Shown here: positions 52,847 through 61,693 of the stretch, piece by piece
Position numbering within the stretch: position 1 is the stretch's first letter
Layout: each line of letters begins with the position of its first letter
DNA from: Shinella lacus
GTDB taxonomy: Bacteria; Pseudomonadota; Alphaproteobacteria; Rhizobiales; Rhizobiaceae
Assembly (NCBI RefSeq): GCF_010994755.1
Contig: NZ_WHSB02000001.1
Location: forward strand, 496,001-560,000
Direction: 5' to 3'
Length of the DNA: 64,000 bases
The notes under the pieces: generated by a model
What the model saw: only the letters and a program-made list of their open reading frames with translations
Database searches by the model: none
Told to the model about the DNA's origin: nothing
Position numbers and translations under genes: made by a program

Positions 52847-52903
52847 CCCGACCTCCTCTCCGGTTCATTGAGAGGAAGCTACCGCCGCCGGCCGGCCGCT
52901 TCT

Positions 52904-52920
52904 TCCTCCTAGGCGGAGGA
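52904..52920. repeat. Inverted repeat between regulator and catabolic operon
   Basis: TCCTCC (52904-52909) and GGAGGA (52915-52920) flank a 5-nt spacer in the 120-nt gap upstream of the flavin reductase gene. It could be a regulator site for the catabolic operon or a weak hairpin after the regulator gene. Confidence 0.35.
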
Positions 52921-52966
52921 GAGTGGCAGAGAGTTCTCCTGCGCTTCGAAGGAGAGCACGAAGGCG

Positions 52967-54790
52967 TCAGCGTTCGCTGAAGGCGTGGTTCTCGATCACG
53001 CCGTAGAGACGCAGGGCGAGCTCGACGGAAAAGCGTCTTTCCGCCGTTTCGACATCGATGCCGAAGAGTTCCTGGATGCGCGAGAGCCGGTAACGCAACG
53101 TCGTCACATGCAGGCCGAGGCGGTCGGCGCAGGCCTGGCTGCGGCAGCCTTCTTCGAGATAGGCCGACAGCGTTTCCAGATAGGGCGTGCCGTTCTCCCG
53201 GTCGTGTTCGGCAATGGCGCCGATGCTTTCACGGACGAAACTGCGCACGTCGCCCACATCGGCGGCGGAAACGAGCATGGGCAGTGGGCCGAAATCCTGT
53301 GTGGAGAGTGCCCCCGTCAGCCCGAACGAACGGCCGATGCGGATCATCCGGCTGCACCGCTCCCAGGCGGCGGGGTAGTCTTCCAGCCCGGCGCAGCGAT
53401 TTCCGGCAACGATGACCGGCGCCTCGTCGAAATAGCGGCCCAGTTCATCCGCCATGCGGCGCATGAGTTTTGTCGTGCGCTCCTGCTTTCGCCCCGCCTC
53501 GTGCGGCACGAGGCAGACGACACCGCCATCGATGGCGACGAGGCTCGCTTCCAGCGAAGCCTGCCGCAGGATGCGCGACAGGGTGTGCTCGACATCGACG
53601 GAACCGCCGCCGAAGGCCTTCGCCTTTTCCGGAAAATCGACGACGATCATCTGCTGGGGCGTGGAAAAATCGAGCCCGAGACGCGTAGCGCGCTGGTTGA
53701 CATCCCCAGCATCGTGCCAGCGCCGCTCGACGACTTCGAAAAACAGCTCGCTTTGCGTGCGCGTCTCGAAACGAAAGCGCAAGAAGGAACGCATCATCTG
53801 CACGCTCAGCGCAAACTTGGCGCTGTCGAGCATGAGCTGGTCCAGCTCGCCCTCGGCGACCGCGCCGGGAAAGATGGCGAGCGCCCCGACCAGCTGCCGG
53901 TCGACCGTCAGGGCTTCGATCCGCGCGGAGACACGCAGCCGCCGCGTGCCGTCATCCAGCAGGATCGCCGCCGTTTCCAGGGTGCCGCGCTCGACGGCAT
54001 CGCGGGCCGCCTTGATGAGCGTGCGGGCGAAGGCCGTCGGGGCTGCGGCCTGCCATGCCGCATCGTCGAAGTCCGTTGCCAGCGGCGAGCGACCTGCGAT
54101 CACCTGATTGACGGTAAAATCGACGACGACGAGCGGATTGGGCAGGAGCCGGCCCACCATCGCAGCAAGCGAGGAGACGGAGCCGTCACTGAGCACATGT
54201 TCCAGCAGCGACGTATGCGCGGTGAGCGCCCGGTCCAGCCGATCGGACGCCCGTTTTTCCGCGGCGAGGCGATGCTGCTTTTCCACCGCGATCGCGCCGA
54301 GATGGATGATCGTTCCGAGAAAGGCGAGATCGTCTTCCGTGACCTCCGTCACCGTGCGGGCGATGACGCTCAGCACCATCGGCCGGCCCTCGGCGTCGGC
54401 GCAGTTCATCGGCATGACGAGCACGGTGCGGTAATCCCGCTCGAAGGCCTCCTTGCGGTAGCCGGGAAACTCGGCACTCTCGCGTGCATCGCGCAGATAG
54501 ACCGGCTCGTTGCGCTGGAGCGCGATCAGCGACGGGCTGGTCGCCAGTTCCCAGCGGTCGGGCAGGTCGCGCTGGATGAGCGTGGGATCATGCCGCACGA
54601 TGACATGGGCATAACCATGCGCCGCATCGATGCCCATGATGGAGCCGAGCGCCCAGTTCGCATGCCGGCAGGCTGCCGCAATAAGGTGCTGCAGCACGGT
54701 CGTCAGGTCGCCGCCGCTGTTGATCTGGCTGGCAACGTCGCGAAGCGAAAGTATCCGTGATTTCTGGTCCAACCCGCCGCACACTCCCAT
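52967..54790 (-). CDS. GAF-PucR (CdaR-type) transcriptional regulator
   Basis: The 607-residue regulator has an N-terminal GAF-like sensor domain (about 15-185; WALGSIMGIDAAHGYAHVIV), a central region (about 200-520) of the CdaR/PucR type and a C-terminal PucR helix-turn-helix (about 540-600; RSQACADRLGLHVTTLRYRLSRIQELFGID). PucR proteins usually activate catabolic genes in response to substrate. The start is the ATG at 54790 with AGG close by; longer in-frame starts exist but extend into the divergent promoter region. It is flanked by the catabolic operon downstream and a divergent DUF1185 gene, both likely targets. Confidence 0.88.
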   Translation of the reverse strand: MGVCGGLDQKSRILSLRDVASQINSGGDLTTVLQHLIAAACRHANWALGSIMGIDAAHGYAHVIVRHDPTLIQRDLPDRWELATSPSLIALQRNEPVYLRDARESAEFPGYRKEAFERDYRTVLVMPMNCADAEGRPMVLSVIARTVTEVTEDDLAFLGTIIHLGAIAVEKQHRLAAEKRASDRLDRALTAHTSLLEHVLSDGSVSSLAAMVGRLLPNPLVVVDFTVNQVIAGRSPLATDFDDAAWQAAAPTAFARTLIKAARDAVERGTLETAAILLDDGTRRLRVSARIEALTVDRQLVGALAIFPGAVAEGELDQLMLDSAKFALSVQMMRSFLRFRFETRTQSELFFEVVERRWHDAGDVNQRATRLGLDFSTPQQMIVVDFPEKAKAFGGGSVDVEHTLSRILRQASLEASLVAIDGGVVCLVPHEAGRKQERTTKLMRRMADELGRYFDEAPVIVAGNRCAGLEDYPAAWERCSRMIRIGRSFGLTGALSTQDFGPLPMLVSAADVGDVRSFVRESIGAIAEHDRENGTPYLETLSAYLEEGCRSQACADRLGLHVTTLRYRLSRIQELFGIDVETAERRFSVELALRLYGVIENHAFSER

Positions 54791-54797
54791 CCTAGGC

Positions 54798-54811
54798 CCG
54801 CAATAATGCGG
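54798..54811. promoter_or_regulatory. Inverted repeat in the divergent region upstream of the PucR-type gene
   Basis: CCGCA-ATAA-TGCGG is a 5-bp inverted repeat with a 4-nt centre, 8 nt upstream of the regulator start, in the 147-nt region shared with the DUF1185 gene. It is a candidate operator or 5' hairpin; no second copy was noticed upstream of the flavin reductase. Confidence 0.35.
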
Positions 54812-54937
54812 CGCGAAGCCCGTGAATGCTACTTGTTTTCGGAGGATCACTGCCGCTCCGTTTCCTCGGAACGATAGGAAGATCGCTGGCCGCTGCACGC
54901 TAGGTTGAGGAAACGGTCAACAGACGGCGGAAAAGAC

Positions 54938-55528
54938 ATGGCGCTCGGCATCAGAAAGATCTGCACCTTCCTCGAGGAAACCCACATCGAGGGCGGCAAG
55001 GCCGCGCCGCGTTCCCTCAACATCGTCGTCGTCGCCGCCATCATCCAAAATCCCTGGTCCGGCAAAGGCTTCGTCGAGAACCTGCGGCCCGAGATCATCG
55101 ACATTGCGGGGCCGTTGAGCGAGGAGATGACCCGCCGGCTGCTGGCGCAAATGCCGGCGGACAAAATCGAGGCTTGCGGAAAGGCGGCCGCGGTCGGCGT
55201 CAACGGCGAAATCGAGCATGCCTCGGCGATGATCCACACGCTGCGTTTCGGCAATCCCTTCCGCAATGCGATCGGCGGCACGAACTATCTGGAATTCGCC
55301 AATACGCGCAACGCGCCCGGTGCCCTGCTCTCCTTGCCGATGATGCACAAGAGCGAAAACGGCAAGCGCTCCCACTTCCTCACCGCCAATTTCCAGATTG
55401 CCGACGCGCCGCATCCCGACGAGATCGTCATCGCCATCGCCGCCGCCGACGGCGGCCGCCCGCACGCCCGCATCGCAGACCGGTTCCAGGACATTGCGGA
55501 AATGGAGGCTGAGCTCTCACGGGGCTAA
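54938..55528 (+). CDS. Amino acid synthesis (AA_synth, DUF1185) family protein
   Basis: The 196-residue protein matches the DUF1185/AA_synth pattern: IRKICTFLEETHIEGGKAAPRSL near the start, VVAAIIQNPWSGKGFVENL, and C-terminal EIVIAIAAADGGRPHARI. The biochemical function of the family is not established; solved members are small oligomeric proteins. From general experience these genes sit beside flavin monooxygenases and hydrolases in catabolic clusters. GGAAAAG lies upstream of the ATG at 54938. It is divergent from the PucR-type regulator and probably co-regulated with the operon on the other side. Confidence 0.87.
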   Translation: MALGIRKICTFLEETHIEGGKAAPRSLNIVVVAAIIQNPWSGKGFVENLRPEIIDIAGPLSEEMTRRLLAQMPADKIEACGKAAAVGVNGEIEHASAMIHTLRFGNPFRNAIGGTNYLEFANTRNAPGALLSLPMMHKSENGKRSHFLTANFQIADAPHPDEIVIAIAAADGGRPHARIADRFQDIAEMEAELSRG

Positions 55529-55608
55529 GGCTAACGGCTTGAAACAAGTAGTGTCGGAATCTCGTTTGGCTGATCGTCTTCAAGACGGACAGACCAGGGA
55601 GAACGACA

Positions 55609-56256
55609 ATGACGATCACCATCACCGCCTTTGAAAGCTCACCCGATCGCGGCAGGGGCCTGGCGCGCGACATGCGCGTTCGCTGGGCGCTTGAGGAAGT
55701 GGGGCAGCCTTACGAGGTTCGGCTTGTTTCGTTCAAGGCGATGAAGCAGCCCACGCATCTCGCACTTCAGCCCTTCGGACAGATCCCGACCTATGAGGAA
55801 GGCGATCTGGCTCTGTTCGAGTCCGGCGGTATCGTGCTCCACATCGCGGAGCACCATCCGGGCCTGCTGCCGGAGGATGCGAATGCCCGGGCGCGCGCCA
55901 TCACATGGATGTTTGCCGCGCTCAGCACGGTGGAGCCGCCCATTGTCGAGCGCGAAGCCGCCCACTATGCGGAGCGCGACGAGGCCTGGCACGAGGCGCG
56001 CCAGCCCATTCTCAAGGGTCGCATCCGTGACCGGCTGGACCAGCTTTCCGACCGGCTCGGCGATGCCGACTGGCTTGACGGCGCGTTCAGCGCCGCCGAC
56101 CTCCTGATGGTGACGGTGCTGCGCCGGTTGGAAGGCTCGGATATTCTGGGCGACTACCCAACCCTCTCCGCCTACATCGCCCGCGGCCAGGCCCGACCCG
56201 CTTACAAACGTGCTTTCGACGCGCAGCTAGCGGTGTTCACTGCCACGCAGAAATGA
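55609..56256 (+). CDS. Glutathione S-transferase
   Basis: The 215-residue protein has an N-terminal thioredoxin-like GST domain (MRVRWALEEVGQPYEVRLV, PFGQIPTYEEGDLALFESGGIVLHIAE, where the cis-Pro and the ES pair bind glutathione) and a helical C-terminal domain (about 90-205, FSAADLLMVTVLRRL). It would conjugate or reduce electrophiles in the cytoplasm. GGGAGAA precedes the ATG. It lies alone, 80 nt after the DUF1185 gene, and may or may not belong to that unit. Confidence 0.92.
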   Translation: MTITITAFESSPDRGRGLARDMRVRWALEEVGQPYEVRLVSFKAMKQPTHLALQPFGQIPTYEEGDLALFESGGIVLHIAEHHPGLLPEDANARARAITWMFAALSTVEPPIVEREAAHYAERDEAWHEARQPILKGRIRDRLDQLSDRLGDADWLDGAFSAADLLMVTVLRRLEGSDILGDYPTLSAYIARGQARPAYKRAFDAQLAVFTATQK

Positions 56257-56609
56257 CCTCAAGCGGCTAGCATGACCCGTACGCCTTGATCCCGCCGCAA
56301 AATCCCCTATAAACCGAATCGGTCTGCTTCCTACCGATTCGGTAGGCAAACAAAACGAGGGTCGGCCATGGGACAGGGCAAAGGAATGACGATCTTAGAC
56401 GGCTCACGTCACGCCGTCAGAAGGCACCTCCATGTCGCCGTCTCCGTGACGTCCGCGCCCGGCACGGGCGTCACGATGCGCCGACCCGAAATATAGCCCA
56501 TCTCGTCTGGCATTCGGCGCGCCCGCCCAGACGCATCCCCCAAAACCCATGAGGTCACGAAGCACAGGGCATGTGCTTGCGATGACGCGCGCTTATGAAA
56601 GGAACTTCC
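56257..56609. other. 353-nt stretch without a supported gene
   Basis: The stretch between the GST and lipoprotein genes contains twin palindromes (56313-56345) and, 22 nt later, a possible 42-codon reading frame (56368-56496) that I do not accept as a gene. The remainder shows nothing recognisable apart from the AAAGGAAC ribosome site before the lipoprotein. It may be the remains of a deleted TetR-controlled gene. Confidence 0.5.
56313..56345. promoter_or_regulatory. Twin palindromic operator, TetR-like
   Basis: ACCGAATCGGT (56313-56323) and CTACCGATTCGGTAG (56331-56345) share the core ACCGA-N-TCGGT. Their centres are 20 bp apart, about two helical turns. This is the usual look of a TetR-family binding site; the TetR gene at 57015-57572 is the nearest candidate. 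Confidence 0.6.
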
Positions 56610-56954
56610 ATGCAATCAAGACCCCTTCTCGCCCTCACACTCGCCGCGGCGGTGTTCGCTTCCGGCTGCCAGTCCAGATCCCAGTCCATGGACGAAGCCT
56701 ATAATATCTGCGCCGATAGCGGCATGCGGCCGGGTGGCTGGCAGCACCAGCGCTGCACCCGCAACATCTATTCGGAAAATCGCCGCAAGGCCGATCAGGC
56801 CGCAGCCGCGGTTGCCGTCGGCGTCGCGGCAACGGCTGTCGGCGCCTATGCGATTTCGCAGGCCAACAAGGACAAGCACAAGGATAGGGATCGCAGGGAT
56901 CGCGGCTGGCAGAGGGATCGGCACGACCCATATTGGCCGAAGCGCGCCCGGTAA
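56610..56954 (+). CDS. Small lipoprotein with charged tail
   Basis: The 114-residue protein has a lipoprotein signal (MQSRPLLALTLAAAVFASGC, lipobox ASGC), a Cys-containing region (YNICADSGMRPGGWQHQRC), an alanine-rich hydrophobic stretch (about 63-82) and a highly charged Lys/Arg/Asp C-terminus (KDKHKDRDRRDRGW). It is probably anchored in the inner or outer membrane. The residue after the Cys is Gln, which favours the outer membrane by the +2 rule. AAAGGAAC lies upstream of the ATG. Function unknown. Confidence 0.82.
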   Translation: MQSRPLLALTLAAAVFASGCQSRSQSMDEAYNICADSGMRPGGWQHQRCTRNIYSENRRKADQAAAAVAVGVAATAVGAYAISQANKDKHKDRDRRDRGWQRDRHDPYWPKRAR

Positions 56955-56985
56955 TCGCCCTCGCCCGCATCATCGATTTTCTCTA

Positions 56986-57013
56986 GCCCCGGCCGGAAAA
57001 CTCCGGCCGGGGC
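56986..57013. terminator. Bidirectional terminator-like hairpin
   Basis: GCCCCGGCCGG (56986-56996) and CCGGCCGGGGC (57003-57013) form a perfect 11-bp stem with loop AAAACT, between the convergent lipoprotein and TetR genes. No T-run on either side. Confidence 0.7.
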
Positions 57014-57014
57014 G

Positions 57015-57572
57015 CTACGGCTGCCGGTGGCCCAGCGCATTCATCGTTGCGGCAACCATGGAGGCGCGCCATTCCTTCGTCTGTTTCGTGCGCACCGCGA
57101 GATTGGCGGTGATGCCGAGGCCCGAAAAGGCGCAGGTCACGCGAATGATCCGGTCCAGTTCTAGTTTCTGAAGGTCGATGCCGATCGCCTCGTACATGAT
57201 GAAGCCGATCTCGTTCATCTCCTGATCGTTGGGATCGGGATCGAGCGCGATACGGTTGCCCAGCGCCGAAATGCCCGGCTGCTCGAAGGCGAAGGTGACG
57301 GAGGCCTCGACCACCGCAAGATCACGCTCGCGTCCGACCGGCAATCCCTTCACGCTTTCCAGCATCTCTTCGGCATGCTCGCGCAGCGTCCGGATGCCGG
57401 CATCATAGATGGCCTGCTTGCTCGGGAAATGATGCAGCAGCCCGGCTTTCGAATAGCCGACGGCTTCGGCGATCTGCGAGAGCGAGGCATGCGCAAATCC
57501 GTGTTGGGCGAACAGAGCGGCCGCCCGATCGATGATCCCGGCCTCGATTTCGGATTTTGTCGGCCTGAGCAT
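57015..57572 (-). CDS. TetR-family transcriptional regulator
   Basis: The 185-residue protein has a TetR helix-turn-helix (about 10-55; IIDRAAALFAQHGFAHASLSQIAEAVGYSKAGLLHHFPSK) and a helical ligand domain. The start is the ATG at 57572; a longer in-frame start would add 39 unrelated residues. It is convergent with the lipoprotein gene. The closest palindromes of TetR type are at 56313-56345, about 1.2 kb from its start, and no such site is visible in its own 145-nt upstream gap, so autoregulation is not supported. Confidence 0.9.
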   Translation of the reverse strand: MLRPTKSEIEAGIIDRAAALFAQHGFAHASLSQIAEAVGYSKAGLLHHFPSKQAIYDAGIRTLREHAEEMLESVKGLPVGRERDLAVVEASVTFAFEQPGISALGNRIALDPDPNDQEMNEIGFIMYEAIGIDLQKLELDRIIRVTCAFSGLGITANLAVRTKQTKEWRASMVAATMNALGHRQP

Positions 57573-57717
57573 GAACGGACCCAACGTTGATTGCCTTGTG
57601 CGGCGAGCTCTAGGCCTGCGGCACCCTCGCCCGCTATACGAAATGCGGCGATGTTTGTCAGTCTGCTTTCCGCGCGGGGCCGGGCGCAAGCCTCTCCACG
57701 CACAGATTTGGACAGGC

Positions 57718-58755
57718 TTACCCGGCGCGCTCGGTGGCCTCTCCCGCCGTCACCGGGGTTTCTTCCGGAGAGCGTGTGTTCCTGAAGAACTCCCACATGC
57801 GGCCGGTGGCGTCGCGTTCAGAGGTCACCTTGCCGTTTGCGTCGAAGGTTCGGAACAGCACGCTGCGGGCCGGCCAGTCGTGGGTGTTTTCCTTGAGCAG
57901 ATAGGATGTGATGCGCGCACCGCTGGCGCAGGTGTCGAACGACAGCGCCGTCATCGCCGCATCGGTGAGGACGTCGCCCTTGGCCTCGCACTTATCCAGC
58001 TCCGCCCAGCGCCGCAGCGCGGCTTCGCCACCATATTGCCAATAGGGCCTTCCGCCGCCAATGAAGGGATTGGTGACGTCCTTCATGCCGGAGAAGGCGA
58101 TGATCGAGATCGGATTGCCGGGATTGCAGGATGCGACATCCGGCTGCCAGACGCCATCGCGCTCCACCGGATAGCCGGCGCGCAGGCCCATGACGAAGCC
58201 GGCGGCTGCGAAGTCCGGGTGCCCATTGCAGATATATTGGGACAGCATGCGACCGCCGCCCGAATAGCCGGAGGCGTAGATGCGTGTCGGGTCGACGCAG
58301 AAGGTGTCCTTCACCGTCTTGATGGCATCCTTGATGTAGCGCTCGTCGTCGTGCGTGCCGCCCTTCGTCACGCCCGGCACGTTCCAGGCATGCGTGCCCT
58401 TGTACTGCCCGTCGAGGCTGCCCTGCAGCGCGATCGCCACGAAGCCTTCGCGCTCGGCGACCGCGTCCCAGCCGCTACGGCGAAACTGGCCGGCCGGACC
58501 GGAATTGCTGCCGTGAAAATCAAAAACGACGGCGAGCCTGGTCTTGCCGTTATAGGCAGCCGGAATATGGGCCAATGCCGGCCGCTCGATGCCGCCGGTT
58601 TTTACCGTGAACTCTATCTGGCCGGGCGCAATGGGCTGGCCGCAGCCTGCTGCAAAAGCGGGGCCGGCAAGGCCGAGAGCGAGAAGCAGGCCCATCGCTG
58701 TCACGCGGATAGAACCTTCATGCCGCACGCGGCCAAGCAGACGAAGTATATCCAT
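57718..58755 (-). CDS. Secreted PHB-depolymerase/feruloyl-esterase-like hydrolase
   Basis: The 345-residue protein has an N-terminal export signal (hydrophobic stretch about 21-35, AGPAFAAG) and an LpqC/PHB-depolymerase-type alpha/beta hydrolase domain: VVFDFHGSNSG, the nucleophile elbow GYSGGGRM (Ser near 150) and the acid in FSGMKDVTNPF. It probably cleaves esters in the periplasm or outside the cell; polyhydroxybutyrate itself is only one option. The start is the ATG at 58755 with AGGG upstream; an internal Met near 21 is an alternative. Confidence 0.87.
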   Translation of the reverse strand: MDILRLLGRVRHEGSIRVTAMGLLLALGLAGPAFAAGCGQPIAPGQIEFTVKTGGIERPALAHIPAAYNGKTRLAVVFDFHGSNSGPAGQFRRSGWDAVAEREGFVAIALQGSLDGQYKGTHAWNVPGVTKGGTHDDERYIKDAIKTVKDTFCVDPTRIYASGYSGGGRMLSQYICNGHPDFAAAGFVMGLRAGYPVERDGVWQPDVASCNPGNPISIIAFSGMKDVTNPFIGGGRPYWQYGGEAALRRWAELDKCEAKGDVLTDAAMTALSFDTCASGARITSYLLKENTHDWPARSVLFRTFDANGKVTSERDATGRMWEFFRNTRSPEETPVTAGEATERAG

Positions 58756-58921
58756 CAAAACGCCCTGTGAGTGCTGGTCTGTATCGGCTGGCACTGTCGC
58801 TCCTAATACAGGAACATTTTACGCAAGGTATTGATGGTGCTGCCGTCGCACGTGGATGCCGTGTCACCTCCGGCATGTCAAGGCGTTGACCTAGAATTCA
58901 CTAGTGCGACCCCGCCCTCCT

Positions 58922-59722
58922 CTACGCATCCTTGCGCTTCAGCCTGATCGAGACAAGCAAACCGAGCACCAGGCCGAAGACAACGAGGTTGATCAGCGTC
59001 GAGAGCGCATAGAGCTCCGGCTTGACGCCGTAGCGCAAGGCGCCCCAGGCGACGGACGGCATGGTTGGCGTCGCGCCCAGCAGATAGAAGGAAATGTCGA
59101 GACCGTTGAGCGACAGCACGAAGGCGGTGATGAGGCTGCCCATGATGGCCGGCCAGGTGATCGGCAGCATGATCTCCAGGAAGGAGCGCACGGGCGACGC
59201 GCCGCAGACGATGGCCGCCTCGTTCATGCGCCAATCATATTTGTAGAGCATGGCCGCCATGATGAGGAAGCAGAAGCTGAAACAATGCACGGCATTGGCG
59301 ATGATCGCCGTCACCATGTTCCCCTGCAATTCGAACAGCAGATAGTAGAGCGCCATGCTGGAAATGCCGAGCATGATCTCCGACACGAAGAGCGGCGCGG
59401 CAAACAGGATGGCGTAGAACAGCGCCCTGCGGCCACCGAACCTCAGCACGCCTATCGTGGCGAGGAAGCCCAGCACCGTCGACAGCACCGCCGTGCAGGA
59501 GGCAAGCAGCAGGCTGTTCAGGAAGGCGCTCTGGTAGACGGTGTTGTTGGACAGCCGCACATAGCTCGCGAAGTTGAACTCCGGCGGATAGGGGAAGTTC
59601 GGCCGGCTCGACAGCGACGCGAAGAGGATGTGGACGATCGGCATATACAGGAAGGCGAAGACCAGGATGACGAAGGCTGCAAGCAGCCATTTGGCGATGG
59701 CATCGGACACATGCGGGCTCAT
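58922..59722 (-). CDS. Spermidine/putrescine-type ABC permease, PotC-like
   Basis: The 266-residue inner-membrane permease has six helices and a PotC-like layout (SSRPNFPYPPEFNFASYVRL, EAAIVCGASPVRSFLEIMLPITWPAIMGSL as the EAA loop). It pairs with the PotB-like permease. The ATG at 59722 lies 1 nt after that gene's stop region. Last gene of the operon. Confidence 0.92.
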   Translation of the reverse strand: MSPHVSDAIAKWLLAAFVILVFAFLYMPIVHILFASLSSRPNFPYPPEFNFASYVRLSNNTVYQSAFLNSLLLASCTAVLSTVLGFLATIGVLRFGGRRALFYAILFAAPLFVSEIMLGISSMALYYLLFELQGNMVTAIIANAVHCFSFCFLIMAAMLYKYDWRMNEAAIVCGASPVRSFLEIMLPITWPAIMGSLITAFVLSLNGLDISFYLLGATPTMPSVAWGALRYGVKPELYALSTLINLVVFGLVLGLLVSIRLKRKDA

Positions 59723-59723
59723 C

Positions 59724-60587
59724 TTACTGCCTCCCCATTCCGGTAAATCCGGTCCTGCGCAGATCGACGCCGAAGCTGAGGATCGCAAGCGCGAGCGCCG
59801 AAAACAAAAACAACACGACGCCCATGGCCGCACCCAGCGCCCAGGTGCCGGACTCGCCGAATTGCTGTGACATCGACATGCCGTAAAGCGTGCCGTTCGG
59901 TCCGCCGAGGAACCGCGGCACCAGCGAGGCGGACAGCGTTGGGATGAAGGCCAGCATGAAGCCGACGAGCGTGCCGGACAGATTGAGCGGCCAGACGACC
60001 TCGGTGAACACCCGGAAGCGGTTGGCGCCGCAGGCATTGGCGGCATGGGCGAGGCGGAAATCGAAGTTGATCAGCGAAAGATAGACCGTGGTGACGACCA
60101 GCGGCAGGTAGAGATAGATGAAGGCGATGAACGAGGCGACATTCGAATACATGATGAGCCGCAGCGGCGCCGCCCCCATCCGCACAAGCATGCCGTTGAC
60201 GAGGCCTGCCGGCCCCAGCATGCCCTGAAGCGCGATCAGCCGCAGCACTTCGCCGGAGAGGAACGGGATGACGAGCAGCAGCGACAGGATGATCCGGTAG
60301 CGGCCGCCATAACGCACGATGAAATAGGCGATTGGCCAGGCCATGACGACAAGCGTAACCGAGACGCCAACCGCCATCATCAGCGACCGCAGGAAGAAGG
60401 TGATATAGGCCCCCTCCGTCGCCAGCGTGACATAGTTGTTGAGCGTCAGTTCGCGCACGATCTTGTAGTTCTCGGTCTGCCAGAAGCTGAGCACGACGAG
60501 CGCGATGAGCGGGAAGACGAAGAAGAACAGCAGGAAGCCGCTCGGAACGTAGAGCAGCAGGCGCTGGCGCAGCGAAACGTTTGGCAT
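59724..60587 (-). CDS. Spermidine/putrescine-type ABC permease, PotB-like
   Basis: The 287-residue permease has six helices and the PotB pattern (PSGFLLFFFVFPLIALVVLSFWQ near the N-terminus, HAANACGANRFRVFTEVVWPLNL as the ATPase-contacting loop). The start is the ATG at 60587 with GGGGAG upstream, 2 nt after the ATPase stop. Confidence 0.92.
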   Translation of the reverse strand: MPNVSLRQRLLLYVPSGFLLFFFVFPLIALVVLSFWQTENYKIVRELTLNNYVTLATEGAYITFFLRSLMMAVGVSVTLVVMAWPIAYFIVRYGGRYRIILSLLLVIPFLSGEVLRLIALQGMLGPAGLVNGMLVRMGAAPLRLIMYSNVASFIAFIYLYLPLVVTTVYLSLINFDFRLAHAANACGANRFRVFTEVVWPLNLSGTLVGFMLAFIPTLSASLVPRFLGGPNGTLYGMSMSQQFGESGTWALGAAMGVVLFLFSALALAILSFGVDLRRTGFTGMGRQ

Positions 60588-60589
60588 CG

Positions 60590-61666
60590 TCAGCTCCCCG
60601 CCTTGAAGATATGGCAATCGGACGGCGCCCAGGAAAGCAGGACGCGCTCCTGAATGGGCAGCGGATCGTTGCGCTTCGGCTTGACGACGATCACGGTGTC
60701 GCCGCGATCGGTCTCCAGGATATATTCGAGAAACGGTCCGCGCAGCACGATATCGGACACCGTGCAGACGATGCCGCTGCCGCCTTCGGATTTCGGGCTC
60801 AGGTCGAAGCGCTCGTTCTTGACGAACACGTCGAGCGCATCGCCGGGCTGGAACTTTTCCTGCGGGGGCAGCGGGAACTCGTGGTCGTAGCGGGCAAGCC
60901 GCACCGTCTTGCCGTCCGGCGTCACCGTACCCTGGAATTTCGTCGACTTGCCGACGAAGCGGGCGACGAAGGGCGTCGGCGGGCTGTCGTAGATCGCCTG
61001 GCGCACATCGAGCGCCTCCAGCCGGCCATTGTGGATCACCGCGATCCGGTCGCTCATGCTGAGCGCTTCTTCCTGGTTGTGCGTGACATAGATGAAGGGG
61101 ATGCCGAGCTGCTTCTGGTAGCGGCGGATCTCGACCTCCATTTCCTGGCGCAGTTCACGGTCGAGATTGGCCAGCGGCTCGTCGAGCAGCAGCAAGGTCG
61201 GCCGGGCGATGAGGCCGCGGCCAAGCGCGACGCGCTGCTGCTGGCCGCCGGAAAGCTGGCTCGGATAACGATCGAGCAGTGCCGTCAGCGACAGGACGCC
61301 GGCCACCCATTCGAGCCGCTCGTCGATCACCGTTTGCGGCTCCCTGCGCATACGCAGCGGAAAGGCGAGGTTCTCGCGCACCGTCCGGTGCGGGAAGAGC
61401 AGGAACTCCTGGAACACCATGCCGATGCCGCGCTTGTGCGGCGGCAGCCCGGTGACGTCCTTGCCTTCGAAACTGATGTGCCCCTCGGTCGGCCGGTCGA
61501 GGCCGGCGATCAGGCGGAGCAGCGTGCTCTTGCCCGAACCGCTCGGCCCGAGGATGGCGATGAACTCCTCCTTGGCGATGTCGAGGGTGACGCTGTCCAG
61601 CGCCTTTACCGCGCCGTAGCGGCGCGAAACATTGTCAATCCGGATATAGGAATCGCTTTGTCGCAT
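60590..61666 (-). CDS. Spermidine/putrescine-type ABC ATPase, PotA-like
   Basis: The 358-residue ATPase has Walker [10 protein letters not shown]-loop [13 protein letters not shown], signature [15 protein letters not shown], Walker [15 protein letters not shown] and H-loop [11 protein letters not shown]-terminal TOBE domain (about 275-355) is present. It drives the PotB/PotC-like pair. ATG start, 85 nt after the binding-protein gene; a stem-loop lies in the gap. Confidence 0.93.
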   Translation of the reverse strand: MRQSDSYIRIDNVSRRYGAVKALDSVTLDIAKEEFIAILGPSGSGKSTLLRLIAGLDRPTEGHISFEGKDVTGLPPHKRGIGMVFQEFLLFPHRTVRENLAFPLRMRREPQTVIDERLEWVAGVLSLTALLDRYPSQLSGGQQQRVALGRGLIARPTLLLLDEPLANLDRELRQEMEVEIRRYQKQLGIPFIYVTHNQEEALSMSDRIAVIHNGRLEALDVRQAIYDSPPTPFVARFVGKSTKFQGTVTPDGKTVRLARYDHEFPLPPQEKFQPGDALDVFVKNERFDLSPKSEGGSGIVCTVSDIVLRGPFLEYILETDRGDTVIVVKPKRNDPLPIQERVLLSWAPSDCHIFKAGS

Positions 61667-61693
61667 GAAATGGACCTGTGCTCATGAGATGGG

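Noticed and set aside
56368-56496. 42-codon frame with a plausible ribosome site after the twin palindromes
   Set aside because: Too short and without recognisable features; overlapping stops and mixed composition suggest non-coding or vestigial sequence.
58894-58906. GAATTCACTAGTG, identical to a common cloning-vector polylinker stretch
   Set aside because: Only 13 nt match and the flanks are ordinary genomic sequence without further vector sequence; probably chance, though an assembly check would settle it.
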